DNA from: Pseudomonas serboccidentalis
Lineage (GTDB): Bacteria; Pseudomonadota; Gammaproteobacteria; Pseudomonadales; Pseudomonadaceae
Reading direction: 5' to 3'
NCBI RefSeq assembly: GCF_028830055.1
Contig: NZ_CP101655.1
Location: 830,132 to 894,131 of the forward strand
Length of the DNA: 64,000 nucleotides
Positions within the stretch are counted from its first letter, which is position 1. The number at the start of each line of letters is the position of its first letter. Below, one piece after another: positions 10,394-20,070 of the stretch. The position numbers were made by a program, and so were the translations under genes. The notes below the pieces were generated by a model. That model made no database searches. It was given only the letters and a program-made list of their open reading frames with translations, and was not told the origin of the DNA.

Positions 10394-11188
10394 TTACGCC
10401 GGCATGTTGCGCGCGTAGAAGATTTCCAGCATTTCGTGTTTCACACGCTCGGTCACCTGAGCACGCTGCTCGGAGGACAGGTTGCTGGTGGCGTCGCCGA
10501 ACAGGTAGTTATCCAGTTCGAAGTTCTTCAGCAGCATTTTGGTGTGGAACAGGTTTTCCTGGTACACGTTCACGTCGGTCATCTGGTACGCGTCGCGGGT
10601 GTCTTCGGAAAGGTAGTTCTGGATCGAGTTGATCTCGTGATCGATGAAGTGCTTGTTACCCTCAACGTCACGGGTGAAGCCGCGCACACGGTAATCCACA
10701 GTCACGATGTCCGAATCGAACTGGTGAATGAGGAAGTTGAGCGCTTTAAGCGGTGAAATGACACCACAGGTCGACACGTCGATGTCCACACGGAACGTCG
10801 CAATACCGGCATCCGGATGGATTTCCGGGTAGGTATGCACCGTGATGTGGCTCTTGTCGAGGTGGGCAAGGATGATTTCGGGCAATGGACCCGGGGACTC
10901 TTCGATCTGGCTGTCAGTCGGGGTTACCGGCTCTTCCGAGATCAGAATCGTGACGCTGGCACCCTGAGGCTCATAGTTCTGACTGGCAATGTTCAGAATG
11001 TTGGCACCAATGATTTCGACAACTTCCGTGAGGATCTGCGTCAGGCGTTCGGCGTTGTACTCTTGATTGATGTACTCGACGTAAGCCTGCTGGTCTTGCG
11101 GGGTTTCCGCGTAGCAGATGTCATAGATGTTGAAGCTCAAGGTCTTTGTCAGGTTATTGAACCCGTGGAGCTTGAGTTTGCTTTTCAC
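10394..11188 (-). CDS. speD: S-adenosylmethionine decarboxylase proenzyme
   Basis: Pyruvoyl-dependent enzyme that makes decarboxylated SAM for spermidine synthesis. The 264-residue protein belongs to the E. coli-type (class 1A) family. Self-cleavage is expected before Ser113 in [13 protein letters not shown], which becomes the pyruvoyl group. The start is a GTG at 11188; the in-frame extension to 11230 lacks family similarity, whereas [13 protein letters not shown] is the usual beginning. A candidate promoter lies about 170 bases upstream, so the transcript has a long untranslated leader. Confidence 0.95.
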   Translation of the reverse strand: MKSKLKLHGFNNLTKTLSFNIYDICYAETPQDQQAYVEYINQEYNAERLTQILTEVVEIIGANILNIASQNYEPQGASVTILISEEPVTPTDSQIEESPGPLPEIILAHLDKSHITVHTYPEIHPDAGIATFRVDIDVSTCGVISPLKALNFLIHQFDSDIVTVDYRVRGFTRDVEGNKHFIDHEINSIQNYLSEDTRDAYQMTDVNVYQENLFHTKMLLKNFELDNYLFGDATSNLSSEQRAQVTERVKHEMLEIFYARNMPA

Positions 11189-11360
11189 CGTTAAAAACTC
11201 TCTATGTATGCGGCGCAGCCGCGTGATCAAGCATGCCCGTCAAATGCGAACAACGCACCTGCGTAGGACGGTTAACACCTCTTCGCGATGGCGATTTTGG
11301 TTATCTGTTCAGGCGAATGACCCGTCGGTTGACCGATCACAGCCCTGAAAAAAGTGGCGC

Positions 11361-11389
11361 ATTATGCAGACGTCAGCGAGGGATCGCCA
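11361..11389 (-). promoter_or_regulatory. Candidate speD promoter
   Basis: On the minus strand, TGGCGA (11389-11384), a 17-base spacer and CATAAT (11366-11361) resemble a sigma-70 promoter. It lies in the 237-base gap between the osmC-like gene and speD and would leave a leader of roughly 165 bases. No riboswitch was recognised in that leader. Confidence 0.4.
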
Positions 11390-11425
11390 GAGTCTGCACT
11401 GCTTTTATGATAGTTGAATGTCGGT

Positions 11426-11848
11426 TCAACCGAGTTCGACGATTTCATAATCGTGGGTGATCGCCACGCCGGCCGCGCCGAGCATGATCGAGGCCGAGCA
11501 ATATTTCTCGGCAGACAGTTCGATGGCGCGTTTGACCTGGGCTTCTTTGAGGCCGCGACCCTTGACCACGAAGTGCATATGGATCTTGGTAAACACCTTC
11601 GGATCTTCGGTTGCACGCTCGGCTTCGAGGAACGCTTCGCAGCTTTCAACGGCCTGACGCGACTTCTTCAGGATGCTGACCACATCGAAGTTGCTGCAAC
11701 CGCCAACGCCCAGCAGGAGCATTTCCATCGGGCGAACACCCAGATTACGACCACCGGCGTCCGGCGGACCGTCCATGACCACGACATGACCGCTACCGGA
11801 TTCGCCGAGGAACATGGCTTCGCCAGCCCATTGGATGCGTGCCTTCAT
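11426..11848 (-). CDS. OsmC family protein (YhfA-like)
   Basis: Small OsmC/Ohr-fold protein, possibly a thiol-dependent hydroperoxide reductase. It is 140 residues, with conserved cysteines in GVGGCSNFD and EKYCSASIML. The ATG at 11848 is preceded by GGAG with 8-base spacing. It lies divergent from vfr; in E. coli the paralogue yhfA lies next to crp, so this pairing with a CRP-family gene is an old arrangement. YhfA proteins have no firmly assigned substrate. Confidence 0.88.
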   Translation of the reverse strand: MKARIQWAGEAMFLGESGSGHVVVMDGPPDAGGRNLGVRPMEMLLLGVGGCSNFDVVSILKKSRQAVESCEAFLEAERATEDPKVFTKIHMHFVVKGRGLKEAQVKRAIELSAEKYCSASIMLGAAGVAITHDYEIVELG

Positions 11849-12087
11849 CGCCAAGACTCCACTGTAGAAAAAAGGGTCGCCAGCTTAGCACAGGCCTTTG
11901 CTTTGACAGCGCGCGTCGCTCCTAGGACGGATGCCTTTGCAACGTAGGTAATTTCTCGAATTTGCGACGAAGTGTCTGGTAAGCTGGCGCCAATTCGCTG
12001 GCGCCAATTGTCAGCCTGTGTAGCGACCGCCTTCAGCGCCTCATAAAAAAATCAAACATTACCGTGCAGTCTTTTCGGGATACAACC
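11849..12087. promoter_or_regulatory. Divergent osmC-like / vfr control region with a tandem palindromic repeat
   Basis: The region holds two adjacent copies of GCTGGCGCCAATT(C/G) at 11983-12010. Each unit is 14 bases and contains the palindrome TGGCGCCA, so the two dyads are 14 bases apart centre to centre. This looks like a paired operator about 80-105 bases before the vfr start. I see no convincing CRP-type TGTGA-N6-TCACA site, and no promoter boxes good enough to call. Confidence 0.5.
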
Positions 12088-12732
12088 ATGGTTGCTATTA
12101 CCCCCACACCCAAAATCAAGAACCTCGACAAGCTGTTGATGCATTGCCAGCGCCGTCGCCATGCGGCCAAGAGCAACATCATCTGCGCGGGCGATCGTTC
12201 GGACACGCTGTACTTCATCATCAAAGGTTCGGTGACCATCCTGATCGAGGATGACGACGGTCGCGAAATGATCATCGCCTACCTCAATGCCGGGGATTTC
12301 TTCGGTGAGTTGGGCCTGTTCGAACAGGCGGGCCAGGAACAGGAACGCAGTGCCTGGGTGCGGGCCAAGGTCGAATGCGAAATCGCCGAAATCAGCTACG
12401 TGAAGTTCCGCGAATTGTCGCAGCAGGATCCAGACATTCTTTACGTCCTCAGCGGACAAATCGCACAACGCCTGCGCAATACCACGCGCAAGGTCGGCGA
12501 TCTGGCGTTCTTCGACGTCACCGGTCGTGTGGCCCGTTGCCTGCTGGAGTTGTGCAAGCAGCCCGACGCGATGACCCACCCGGACGGCATGCAGATCAAA
12601 GTGACCCGTCAGGAAATCGGGCGGATTGTCGGTTGTTCGCGGGAGATGGTCGGTCGCGTGCTCAAGGATCTTGAAGAGCGCAACCTGGTCGATGTGAAAG
12701 GCAAGACCATGGTGGTCTTCGGCACGCGCTAA
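12088..12732 (+). CDS. vfr: Vfr, CRP-family cAMP-dependent transcription regulator
   Basis: Global regulator of virulence, motility and quorum-sensing genes in Pseudomonas, and an orthologue of CRP. The 214-residue length equals that of P. aeruginosa Vfr. It has an N-terminal cyclic-nucleotide-binding beta roll ([24 protein letters not shown]) and a C-terminal winged helix with recognition sequence [18 protein letters not shown]. The ATG at 12088 gives the family start MVAITPTPK; an in-frame GTG at 12064 is not needed. It converges on the lipoate-ligase-like gene with a 10-base gap. Confidence 0.95.
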   Translation: MVAITPTPKIKNLDKLLMHCQRRRHAAKSNIICAGDRSDTLYFIIKGSVTILIEDDDGREMIIAYLNAGDFFGELGLFEQAGQEQERSAWVRAKVECEIAEISYVKFRELSQQDPDILYVLSGQIAQRLRNTTRKVGDLAFFDVTGRVARCLLELCKQPDAMTHPDGMQIKVTRQEIGRIVGCSREMVGRVLKDLEERNLVDVKGKTMVVFGTR

Positions 12733-12742
12733 ACGCGCAACC

Positions 12743-13441
12743 TCAGGCGCTGTAGACCTGCGCCAGCATCAAACGAAACAGCTCATCCAGACGCGCCAAT
12801 GCATTTGGCGCGGCGAATTTCTCGTGCAGGGCGATGTGGCTTTCAGCCCGCACCCGCTGCTCCAGACCGCAAGCTTCATTGAAGCGATTGACCGCCGCAA
12901 CCATCGACTCGCGCTCGTTATCCACCAGCATCGCCCCGTGCACCAGGCCCACTGGGCGTTGACCGCCCTGACTCTGGCGCCAGCGCTGGGCCGTGCCGAC
13001 CATCTTGCGCCCATCGAGATTGACGTTGAAACGTCCGTCGCAGAACGCACCGTCGATTTCACCCAGAGACGACGAGCCACCCAGTTCATCCAGCAATTCG
13101 CAGATCGGATCACACAGGCGCCGGTAACCGGTTTCGATGCGATTCAGATCGCCTTCGCTGCGGGGCGGAGCGTAGACCAACGCGATGTTGATGGTTGAAG
13201 CCGATTGCGGAACCGGCTCGCCACCGGTTTCACGCAGCAGCACCGGCCAGCCGGCCGCGGCGGAGACTTGGCAGGCCCGTTCGAAACCGGGCAGACGATT
13301 GAGGCGGCGCGGCATGACCAGCGCGCGATCGCTGGGCTGCCAGAACAGCAGGCCGAATTCGGCGTCGCCGGCGCAGATGGAAGCGAGCAAATCCTGTTCG
13401 GTTTGCAGGCCGGTTTCGATGGTGAGGGAGGCAGGGATCAT
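12743..13441 (-). CDS. Lipoate-protein ligase A family protein
   Basis: Member of the biotin/lipoate-transferase fold, 232 residues. Visible family motifs are RETGGEPVPQ (lipoyl/octanoyl pocket loop) and GRKMVGTAQR, which holds the usual catalytic lysine. The first histidine expected in the RRxGGGAVxH motif is replaced by Gln, so it is not a standard LplA. It could be an octanoyl- or lipoyl-transferring enzyme or a divergent acyltransferase. It sits alone between vfr and trpC, convergent with vfr and separated from trpC by a REP pair. Confidence 0.75.
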   Translation of the reverse strand: MIPASLTIETGLQTEQDLLASICAGDAEFGLLFWQPSDRALVMPRRLNRLPGFERACQVSAAAGWPVLLRETGGEPVPQSASTINIALVYAPPRSEGDLNRIETGYRRLCDPICELLDELGGSSSLGEIDGAFCDGRFNVNLDGRKMVGTAQRWRQSQGGQRPVGLVHGAMLVDNERESMVAAVNRFNEACGLEQRVRAESHIALHEKFAAPNALARLDELFRLMLAQVYSA

Positions 13442-13485
13442 AAGGTTTCCGTAGGACGTTCAGTCTAAGGTGAATCTTATGTCGT

Positions 13486-13553
13486 CATCGCGAGCAGGCT
13501 CACGCCTACAGGGGGAACGCATTCCAAGTGTAGGCGTGAGGCTGCTCGCGATG
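13486..13553. repeat. REP pair (REPIN) downstream of trpC
   Basis: Arms CATCGCGAGCAGGCTCACGC.. (13486-13510) and its near-perfect complement (13529-13553) are separated by 18 bases. It is the same class as at 9450-9538. It lies just after the trpC stop on the trpGDC transcript and may act as its 3' end structure, since no U-tract terminator is visible. Confidence 0.85.
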
Positions 13554-13575
13554 GCGTCTACTCGGTCTGACTGAG

Positions 13576-14412
13576 TCAGTCGAGGGTCGAACCACTCACC
13601 GGAACACCGCGCTCCGGGAAGAACAGCCGCTGCAGTTCGGTGCCCGGGCTTTCGGCGCGCATGAACGCCTCGCCCACCAGGAACGCGTAGACGTCGCTGA
13701 TTTCCATCAGCTCGACATCAGCGCGGTTGAGGATGCCGCTCTCGGTGATCACCAGACGATCGCGGGGAATGCGCGGCAGCAGGTCGAGGGTGGTTTCCAG
13801 GCTGACGTCGAAGGTGTGCAGGTTGCGGTTATTGACCCCGACCAGTGGCGTGTCGAGGGTTTTCAGCGCGCGCTCCAGCTCATCGCCGTCGTGCACTTCC
13901 ACCAGCACATCGAGACCGACGCTTTTGGCGACCGAGGCCAGCTCGGCCATTTTCACGTCGTCCAGTGCGGAGACGATCAACAGCACGCAGTCGGCGCCCA
14001 GCGCACGGGCTTCGACGATCTGGTACGGATCGATCATGAAGTCCTTGCGGATCACCGGCAGCTTGCACGCGGCGCGGGCTTGTTGCAGGTAGGCATCGGC
14101 GCCCTGAAAGTAATCAATGTCGGTCAGCACCGACAGGCAGGTCGCCCCGCCCTTCTCGTAGCTCCTGGCGATATCGGCAGGTACGAAGTGCTCGCGAATC
14201 ACGCCTTTGCTTGGCGAGGCTTTCTTGATTTCCGCAATGACTGCCGGCTGTTTCGTCTTGGCCTGATCGATCAATGCCTTGGCAAAACCACGGGGTGCAT
14301 CGGCCGCCTTGGCCAGACTTTCCAGCTCGCTCAGACTGACGCGAGCGCTACGCTCGGCGACTTCCTGGACTTTGCGCGCCAGAATGTTTTCCAGAACCGT
14401 CGGTACACTCAT
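13576..14412 (-). CDS. trpC: Indole-3-glycerol phosphate synthase
   Basis: Tryptophan synthesis: ring closure of CdRP to indole-3-glycerol phosphate. The 278-residue monofunctional TIM-barrel enzyme has the conserved lysine motif [11 protein letters not shown] and the phosphate-binding VITESGI. There is no TrpF fusion, unlike the E. coli protein. Its ATGA start overlaps the trpD stop by 4 bases, indicating translational coupling in trpGDC. Confidence 0.97.
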   Translation of the reverse strand: MSVPTVLENILARKVQEVAERSARVSLSELESLAKAADAPRGFAKALIDQAKTKQPAVIAEIKKASPSKGVIREHFVPADIARSYEKGGATCLSVLTDIDYFQGADAYLQQARAACKLPVIRKDFMIDPYQIVEARALGADCVLLIVSALDDVKMAELASVAKSVGLDVLVEVHDGDELERALKTLDTPLVGVNNRNLHTFDVSLETTLDLLPRIPRDRLVITESGILNRADVELMEISDVYAFLVGEAFMRAESPGTELQRLFFPERGVPVSGSTLD

Positions 14413-15458
14413 CCCTCATTCTCCACTTTGAATACCGCGGTAAAGGCACCCAACTCCTCGAGTTTTTCCCGAGCGAGGCCGGTGTGCAGAGCGTCGTGCG
14501 CAAGCGCCACGCCTTCTTTCAAACTTGTGGCCAGGTCGGCGGCGTACAGCGCTGCACCGGCATTGAGCACAATCATTTCAGCGGCTTTCTGGCCGTTTTC
14601 GGTTTTGCGCTTGCCCAGTGCATCACGGATCAGCGCCAGCGACGCTTCCGGCCCTTCGACCGACAGACCGTGCAAGCTCTGGCTCTTCATGCCCAGATCT
14701 TCCGGTTCGACCCAATATTCAGTGATTTCGTTGTTCTTCAACTCGGCGACATAGGTCGGCGCAGCCAGACTGAATTCGTCCAGACCGTCCTTTGAATGCA
14801 CCACCAGCACGTGTTTGCTGCCCAGGCGCTGCAAGACTTCGGCCAATGGCCGGCACAAGGCCTGAGTGAACACGCCCACCACCTGATGTTTCACACCGGC
14901 CGGATTCGTAAGCGGGCCGAGCATGTTGAACAGCGTACGCAGGCCGAGATCGCGGCGCGGGCCAGCGGCGTACTTCATGGCTTTGTGATGGGTCTGGGCA
15001 AACATGAAACCGATGCCGACGTTGTCGATGCAACGGGCAACCTGTACCGGCGTCAGGTTCAGATAGATGCCGGCGGCTTCCAGCAAGTCGGCGCTGCCGC
15101 TCTTGCCCGATACCGCGCGGTTGCCGTGCTTGGCCACGGTGCAACCGGCTGCCGCGACGACAAAGGAAGAAGCCGTCGAGACGTTGAAGATGTTCGCACC
15201 GTCGCCGCCGGTGCCGACTACATCGACCACACCGTCGAGGGTCTTGAGTTCAACCTGATCGGCCAGCTCGCGCATCACCGACACGGCGCCGACGATCTCG
15301 TCGATGCTCTCGCTCTTCATGCGCATGGCCATCATGAACGCTCCGATCTGCGCGTCGGTGCATTGGCCGGTCATGATTTCGCGCATCACGTCGCGCATTT
15401 CGTCGGTGCTGAGGTCGAGGTGATCGACGATACGGCTCAGGGCTGTCTTGATATTCAT
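14409..15458 (-). CDS. trpD: Anthranilate phosphoribosyltransferase
   Basis: Transfers phosphoribose from PRPP to anthranilate in tryptophan synthesis. The 349-residue protein has the PRPP-binding motif [14 protein letters not shown] and KHGNRAVS. It is not fused to the glutaminase, which is the separate trpG located 9 bases upstream. It is the middle gene of the trpGDC operon and overlaps trpC by 4 bases. Confidence 0.97.
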   Translation of the reverse strand: MNIKTALSRIVDHLDLSTDEMRDVMREIMTGQCTDAQIGAFMMAMRMKSESIDEIVGAVSVMRELADQVELKTLDGVVDVVGTGGDGANIFNVSTASSFVVAAAGCTVAKHGNRAVSGKSGSADLLEAAGIYLNLTPVQVARCIDNVGIGFMFAQTHHKAMKYAAGPRRDLGLRTLFNMLGPLTNPAGVKHQVVGVFTQALCRPLAEVLQRLGSKHVLVVHSKDGLDEFSLAAPTYVAELKNNEITEYWVEPEDLGMKSQSLHGLSVEGPEASLALIRDALGKRKTENGQKAAEMIVLNAGAALYAADLATSLKEGVALAHDALHTGLAREKLEELGAFTAVFKVENEG

Positions 15459-15467
15459 GGGAAGTCC

Positions 15468-16061
15468 TTAGCGCGTGCCGCCGGTTTGTTTGAGGAAGTT
15501 GGCAAACAGTTCATGGCCCTGCTCGGTCAGAATCGACTCGGGGTGGAACTGTACGCCCTCAATGTTCAGGGTCTTGTGCCGCAGGCCCATGATTTCGTCG
15601 ACGCTGCCGTCGTCGTGCTGGGTCCATGCGGTCAGCTCCAGACAATCAGGCAAAGTATCGTGCTTGACGATCAGCGAGTGGTAACGGGTAACCGTCAGCG
15701 GATGATTCAGACCGGCGAAAACACCCTTGTCCTCGTGAAATACCGGGCTAGTCTTACCGTGCATCACCTGACGGGCACGCACCACATCGCCGCCGAAGGC
15801 CTGACCGATGGACTGGTGGCCCAGGCATACGCCGAGGATCGGCAGTTTGCCGGCAAAGTGTTTGATGGCTTCGATGGAGATGCCGGCTTCGCTCGGTGTG
15901 CACGGGCCTGGGGAGACCACGATGCGCTCCGGGTTGAGCGCTTCGATTTCGGCGATGGTCAGCTCGTCGTTGCGCACCACCTTGACCTCGGCACCCAGCT
16001 CGCCGAGGTATTGCACAACGTTGTAAGTAAAGGAGTCGTAGTTGTCGATCATCAGCAACAT
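15468..16061 (-). CDS. trpG: Anthranilate synthase component II (glutamine amidotransferase)
   Basis: Supplies ammonia from glutamine to TrpE. The 197-residue class I amidotransferase has the catalytic cysteine at residue 79 in GVCLGHQ and the His/Glu pair in VQFHPES. The start [11 protein letters not shown] at 16061 follows the family; the upstream in-frame extension runs into the attenuator region. It is the first structural gene of trpGDC, preceded by 163 bases of leader and a 28-residue leader peptide. Confidence 0.96.
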   Translation of the reverse strand: MLLMIDNYDSFTYNVVQYLGELGAEVKVVRNDELTIAEIEALNPERIVVSPGPCTPSEAGISIEAIKHFAGKLPILGVCLGHQSIGQAFGGDVVRARQVMHGKTSPVFHEDKGVFAGLNHPLTVTRYHSLIVKHDTLPDCLELTAWTQHDDGSVDEIMGLRHKTLNIEGVQFHPESILTEQGHELFANFLKQTGGTR

Positions 16062-16224
16062 GGCGTTTCGAACCTCTTGAATTCTGACTTGAAGACAGCC
16101 TTCAGATGACTTGCCCGCAGGGCGCTGCACGATGTCGGACGCGCAGGTAGCGTCGGCACAGCGGCATTTCAAACGGGCAAGGAAGGCAAAGCGATACAGA
16201 TCCGGCCGGGCCGGCAGAAAAGAT
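16062..16224 (-). promoter_or_regulatory. trpGDC leader, probable attenuator
   Basis: Transcribed stretch between the leader-peptide stop and trpG. About nine bases after the stop, the minus strand has a GC-rich dyad GCCGGCCCGGCCGG (about 16200-16215), followed by pyrimidine-rich sequence. A further wide stem can form between CTTGCCCG and CGGGCAAG (16110-16117 with 16174-16181). Attenuation of trpGDC has been described in P. putida. The U-tract is poor, so the exact terminator is not certain from sequence alone. Confidence 0.55.
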
Positions 16225-16311
16225 TCAGGCGCGCCAACGCCAACGGGCGTGTGCCTTGATGACTTGATCCAGAAGTTTGCTGACGATCAACACGGGGAAG
16301 GTCTCGTTCAT
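16225..16311 (-). CDS. trpGDC leader peptide (28 residues, Trp-Arg-Trp)
   Basis: Short open frame upstream of trpG reading [12 protein letters not shown]... and ending ARWRWRA. The two Trp codons lie 5 and 3 codons before the stop, as expected for an attenuation leader peptide sensing charged tRNA-Trp. A GGAA-type ribosome site lies before the ATG. Its last 39 bases match the end of gph, just before trpE, at 35 of 39 positions. Its job is inferred to be regulatory; the peptide itself probably has no function. Confidence 0.8.
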   Translation of the reverse strand: MNETFPVLIVSKLLDQVIKAHARWRWRA

Positions 16312-16346
16312 ACGTTCCGGCACAGTAACTTAGCTGGGCAGAGCGT

Positions 16347-16375
16347 GCAATATGGCGGGGCCGGCGGGGGATCAA
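16347..16375 (-). promoter_or_regulatory. Candidate trpGDC promoter
   Basis: Minus-strand TTGATC (16375-16370), a 17-base spacer and TATTGC (16352-16347) lie about 36 bases before the leader-peptide ATG. This gives a short untranslated start, typical of attenuated trp operons. The spacer is very GC-rich. Confidence 0.5.
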
Positions 16376-16468
16376 ACTTTTGCAGGGTTCACGACCGATG
16401 GCAAAAGGCCGGAAGTTTTTGGTACTGTCGTTTCGTTCACCTACAACAATAAATAAACGGACTTGCTC

Positions 16469-18379
16469 ATGATCAAACAGACGTTGTTTGTACCGCTCGC
16501 CGGATGCCTGCTCGCCATGGCATGCGCCCAGGCCTACGCAGCACCCGCTCCCTACTCCAATTTCATCGTTTTCGGCGACAGCCTGAACGATGCCGGGACC
16601 TTCAAGGACACCGGCGGTCCGGCCGGCGCCACCCAGCGCTACACCAATCGCACAGGCCCACTGTACAAGGATGGCACCGGCGAAAACCGCAACCTCAACG
16701 CCACCCAGATCATCGGCGGCAAACTGGGCTTCAGCCCTGATCAGACCGCCTCCTCGTCCTCGGCTGTACGCGCTGGTGAAGGTTTGGCGGACGGCAACAA
16801 CTGGGCGGTGGGCGGTTACCGCACCGACCAGATTCTCGACTCGATCACCACGCAGTCCGCCACCGGCGAACGCACCCGCAGCGGCTACCTGCCTTCGAAC
16901 GGCTTGCGCGCCGATCCGAACGCGCTGTATTACCTGTCCGGAGGCGGTAACGACTTCCTTCAGGGCCGTGTGCTCAGCCTCGACCAGGCCAGCTCGGCAG
17001 CCGATCGCCTGGCCGATAGCGTGCGTACACTGCAAGGCGCCGGCGCCAAATACATCATGGTCTGGCTGTTGCCGGACATCGGCCTGACCCCGGCGATCAA
17101 CGGCTCTCCGCTGCAGAGCTTCACCTCGCAACTCAGCGCCCAGTTCAACACCGAGCTGGTCAGCCAGTTGCAGGGCATCAATGCTGAAATCATTCCGCTG
17201 AACATTCCGGTGCTGCTCAAAGAAGCCTTCGCCAACCCGGCGCAGTTCGGCCTCGCGACGGATCAGAACCTGACGGCCACCTGCTTCAGCGGCAACAGTT
17301 GCACAGAGAACGCCAAGTACGGCATCAACAGCGCTACCCCGGATCCGACCAAGCTGATCTACAACGACTCGGTGCACCCGACCGAAACCGGCCAGCGCCT
17401 GATTGCCGATTACGCCTATTCGCTGCTGGCGGCACCGTGGGAGCTGACCTTGCTCCCGGAAATGGCCCAAGGTTCGTTGCGCGCGCATCAGGATGAACTG
17501 CGCAACCAATGGCTGGCCGATTGGGAAAACTGGCAGGCCGTGGGCCAATGGCGCGCCATCGTCGCCGGCGGCGGTCAACATCAGGATTTCGACGGCCAGC
17601 ACAGCGCCGCCAGTGCCGACGGCAACGGCTATAACCTGAACATCGGCGGCAGCTATCGCCTCAACGAAGCCTGGCGTGTGGGTGTGGCCGCCGGTCTCTA
17701 CCACCAGAAACTCGAAGCCGGCGACGCTGACTCCGAATACAAACTCAATTCCTACATGGGCACCGCGTTTGCCCAGTACCAGCAAAACCGCTGGTGGGGC
17801 GATCTGGCGATGACCGCCGGCAAACTCGACTACGACAGCCTCAAGCGTAAATTCCAGCTGGGGGTCAACGAGCGTGGAGAAAAAGGCGATACCGACGGCT
17901 ACGTACTGGCGATCAGCGGCCGCCTCGGCTACGACATCGCGCAGCAGGCCAGCAGCCCGTGGCACCTGTCGCCGTTCGTCAGCGCCGATTTCGGCAAGAC
18001 CGAAGTGGATGGTTACTCGGAAAAAGGCGCGGACTCCACGGCGCTGACTTTCGATGACCAGTCGCGCAACTCCCGGCGTCTGGGCGTGGGTATTCAGGGC
18101 AAATACCAGATCACCGCGCAGACCGAAGTGTTCGGTGAATTCGCTCACGAGCGTGAGTACAACGATGACCGGCAGGACCTGACCATCAACCTAAACAGCC
18201 TGCCGGGCAACCGTTTCACCCTCGAAGGCTACGAGCCGCAGACCAATCTCAATCGCCTGAACCTGGGCGTGAGCCACAAGCTCACTCCGGATCTGGCCCT
18301 GCGCGCCAGCTACAACGTGCGCAAGGATGATGACTTTACCCAGCAAGGGGTCAACGTCGGCGTCAGTCTCGATTTCTGA
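16469..18379 (+). CDS. estA: GDSL-type autotransporter esterase EstA/EstP
   Basis: Outer-membrane-anchored lipase/esterase: the passenger is displayed outside while the C-terminal beta-barrel sits in the outer membrane. The 636-residue precursor has a signal peptide of about 24 residues, the SGNH nucleophile in FGDSLND (Ser38, Ser14 after cleavage, as in P. aeruginosa EstA), GGGND and the Asp/His motif DSVHPTETG. The C-terminal 270 or so residues form an autotransporter barrel ending in GVSLDF. In P. aeruginosa EstA affects rhamnolipid production and motility. It lies between trpE and trpG, transcribed against both, and ends at a terminator shared with trpE. Confidence 0.94.
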   Translation: MIKQTLFVPLAGCLLAMACAQAYAAPAPYSNFIVFGDSLNDAGTFKDTGGPAGATQRYTNRTGPLYKDGTGENRNLNATQIIGGKLGFSPDQTASSSSAVRAGEGLADGNNWAVGGYRTDQILDSITTQSATGERTRSGYLPSNGLRADPNALYYLSGGGNDFLQGRVLSLDQASSAADRLADSVRTLQGAGAKYIMVWLLPDIGLTPAINGSPLQSFTSQLSAQFNTELVSQLQGINAEIIPLNIPVLLKEAFANPAQFGLATDQNLTATCFSGNSCTENAKYGINSATPDPTKLIYNDSVHPTETGQRLIADYAYSLLAAPWELTLLPEMAQGSLRAHQDELRNQWLADWENWQAVGQWRAIVAGGGQHQDFDGQHSAASADGNGYNLNIGGSYRLNEAWRVGVAAGLYHQKLEAGDADSEYKLNSYMGTAFAQYQQNRWWGDLAMTAGKLDYDSLKRKFQLGVNERGEKGDTDGYVLAISGRLGYDIAQQASSPWHLSPFVSADFGKTEVDGYSEKGADSTALTFDDQSRNSRRLGVGIQGKYQITAQTEVFGEFAHEREYNDDRQDLTINLNSLPGNRFTLEGYEPQTNLNRLNLGVSHKLTPDLALRASYNVRKDDDFTQQGVNVGVSLDF

Positions 18380-18390
18380 GGCTGAAAAGC

Positions 18391-18421
18391 AAAAGATCGC
18401 AGGCTGCGCCAGCTCCTACAG
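18391..18421. repeat. Single REP-like element, GATCGCAGCC class
   Basis: AAAAGATCGCAGGCTGCGCC followed by AGCTCCTACAG is one arm of the second REP class, with no partner. It follows the estA stop. Confidence 0.6.
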
Positions 18422-18436
18422 GGTTAGCGCAAATAC

Positions 18437-18472
18437 AAAAAACGCGGCGTCCTTACGGGCGCCGCGTTTTTC
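18437..18472. terminator. Bidirectional terminator between estA and trpE
   Basis: Stem AACGCGGCG with CGCCGCGTT around a loop of about 10 bases, flanked by AAAAA on the left and TTTTT on the right. It serves both convergent genes. Confidence 0.88.
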
Positions 18473-18518
18473 ATGGCCTAAACACAAGCTCGCTCCCACA
18501 GAGGAGGATTGTGTGGAC

Positions 18519-20000
18519 TCAGCTTTCCGGGGTTTGCTCGGCCAGGGCCACCGCGCGGAACATCGCGCGGCGCTTGTTCAGGGTTTCTTCCCATTCCAGC
18601 GCCGGCACCGAGTCGGCCACGATGCCGCCACCGGCCTGTACGTGCAGTTCACCGTTCTTGATCACCGCGGTACGAATTGCAATCGCGGTGTCCATGTTGC
18701 CGTTCCAGGCGAAGTAACCGACCGCCCCGCCATACACGCCACGCTTGACCGGCTCCAGTTCGTCGATGATTTCCATCGCGCGAATCTTCGGTGCGCCAGA
18801 CAAGGTACCCGCCGGCAGAATCGCCCGCAGTGCATCCATTGCCGTCAGCCCGGCCTTCAACTGGCCGGTGACGTTGGAGACGATGTGCATCACGTTGGAA
18901 TAACGCTCGATGACCATTTTCTCGGTGAGTTTCACCGAGCCGATTTCCGAGACACGACCGGTGTCGTTACGACCCAGATCGATCAGCATCAAGTGCTCGG
19001 CGATTTCCTTGTCGTCCGACAGCAGGTCCTCTTCCAGCGCCAGATCGGCTTCTTCGGTGGCGCCACGCGGGCGGGTACCGGCAATCGGGCGCACGGTGAT
19101 CAGGTTGTCTTCGACCCGCACCAGCACTTCCGGCGAACTGCCAACGACGTGGAAGTCGCCGAAGTTGAAGAAGTACATGTACGGCGTCGGGTTGAAGCAG
19201 CGCAGTGCGCGGTACAGATCGATCGGTGCGGCCTTGAAGTCGATCGACATACGCTGCGACGGCACAACCTGCATGCAGTCACCGGCAAGGATGTATTCCT
19301 TGATGGTGTCGACGGCTTTTTCGTAGTCGCTCTGAGTGAAACTGGAGCGAAACACCGGATCAGCCGCTTGCTGCTTGCTGAAGTCCAGGCCACGGCGCGG
19401 CGTGATCGGCTGGCGCAGCTTTTCCAACAGTTCCTGCAATTGCGCCTGGCCCTGCTCGTAAGCATCGGCTTGCGCCGGGTCGGCCAGGACGATGGCGTGC
19501 ATCTTGCCGGCGAGGTTGTCGAACACCACCACCGCATCGGAGACCATCAGCAGAATGTCCGGCACGCCCAGCGGATCCGGGTTCGGGCATTTGCCCAGAC
19601 GCTTTTCCACGTAGCGCACACAGTCATAACCGAAGTAACCGACCAGGCCCCCGTTGAAGCGCGGCAGACCGGCGATGGTCGGCACGTTGTAACGGGCCTT
19701 GAAGGTTTCAACGAAGGCCAGCGGGTCTTCGACGTCATGGCTTTCGGTCTCGACGCCATCGACGGTGATGCTCACGTGATGGTCATGAACCCGCAGCACG
19801 GTGCGGCACGGCAGGCCGATGATCGAGTAACGGCCCCATTTCTCGCCGCCCTGCACCGATTCGAGCAGGTAGGAGTTGGGCTGGTCGGCCAGTTTCAGGT
19901 AGATCGACAGCGGCGTGTCGAAGTCGGCCAGGGTTTCGCAGGCCAACGGAATGCGGTTGTAGCCGTCAGCGGCCAAGCGCAGGAATTCTTCGCGGATCAT
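18519..20000 (-). CDS. trpE: Anthranilate synthase component I
   Basis: First committed step of tryptophan synthesis: chorismate plus ammonia (from TrpG) to anthranilate. The 493-residue protein has the feedback-site motif LLESVQGG near the N-terminus and chorismate-binding signatures PIAGTRPRG and [11 protein letters not shown]. It is separated from trpGDC by estA and preceded by a leader region whose Trp-rich peptide is the end of gph. Confidence 0.97.
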   Translation of the reverse strand: MIREEFLRLAADGYNRIPLACETLADFDTPLSIYLKLADQPNSYLLESVQGGEKWGRYSIIGLPCRTVLRVHDHHVSITVDGVETESHDVEDPLAFVETFKARYNVPTIAGLPRFNGGLVGYFGYDCVRYVEKRLGKCPNPDPLGVPDILLMVSDAVVVFDNLAGKMHAIVLADPAQADAYEQGQAQLQELLEKLRQPITPRRGLDFSKQQAADPVFRSSFTQSDYEKAVDTIKEYILAGDCMQVVPSQRMSIDFKAAPIDLYRALRCFNPTPYMYFFNFGDFHVVGSSPEVLVRVEDNLITVRPIAGTRPRGATEEADLALEEDLLSDDKEIAEHLMLIDLGRNDTGRVSEIGSVKLTEKMVIERYSNVMHIVSNVTGQLKAGLTAMDALRAILPAGTLSGAPKIRAMEIIDELEPVKRGVYGGAVGYFAWNGNMDTAIAIRTAVIKNGELHVQAGGGIVADSVPALEWEETLNKRRAMFRAVALAEQTPES

Positions 20001-20070
20001 GAGGTGCCTCGTGGTGTGAGGTGCTAACAGTCAGGTATGCAAACGCGCCGGCGAGCCGGCCAGAAATCAG
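20001..20070 (-). promoter_or_regulatory. trpE leader, probable attenuator
   Basis: Seventy bases between the gph/leader-peptide stop and trpE. The minus strand shows GCCGGCTCGCCGGC about 10 bases after the stop, followed by GCGTTTGC. The palindrome GGCGCGCC formed by the Trp-Arg-Ala codons could instead pair with the downstream GGCGCG, giving two exclusive folds as attenuation requires. The U-tract is weak (three T), so the terminator strength is uncertain. Confidence 0.55.

Noticed and set aside
11189..11360. Riboswitch in the speD leader
   Set aside because: The leader is long, but I could not match it to a SAM-type or other known aptamer; only short weak dyads are seen.
16169..18148. 659-codon open frame antisense to estA
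   Set aside because: Opposite a complete autotransporter with intact catalytic residues; no family signal. It also overlaps the trpGDC leader in a different frame.
18380..18518. Tailocin or prophage remnant near estA
   Set aside because: Only a REP half element and a terminator are present; no phage-like coding sequence.
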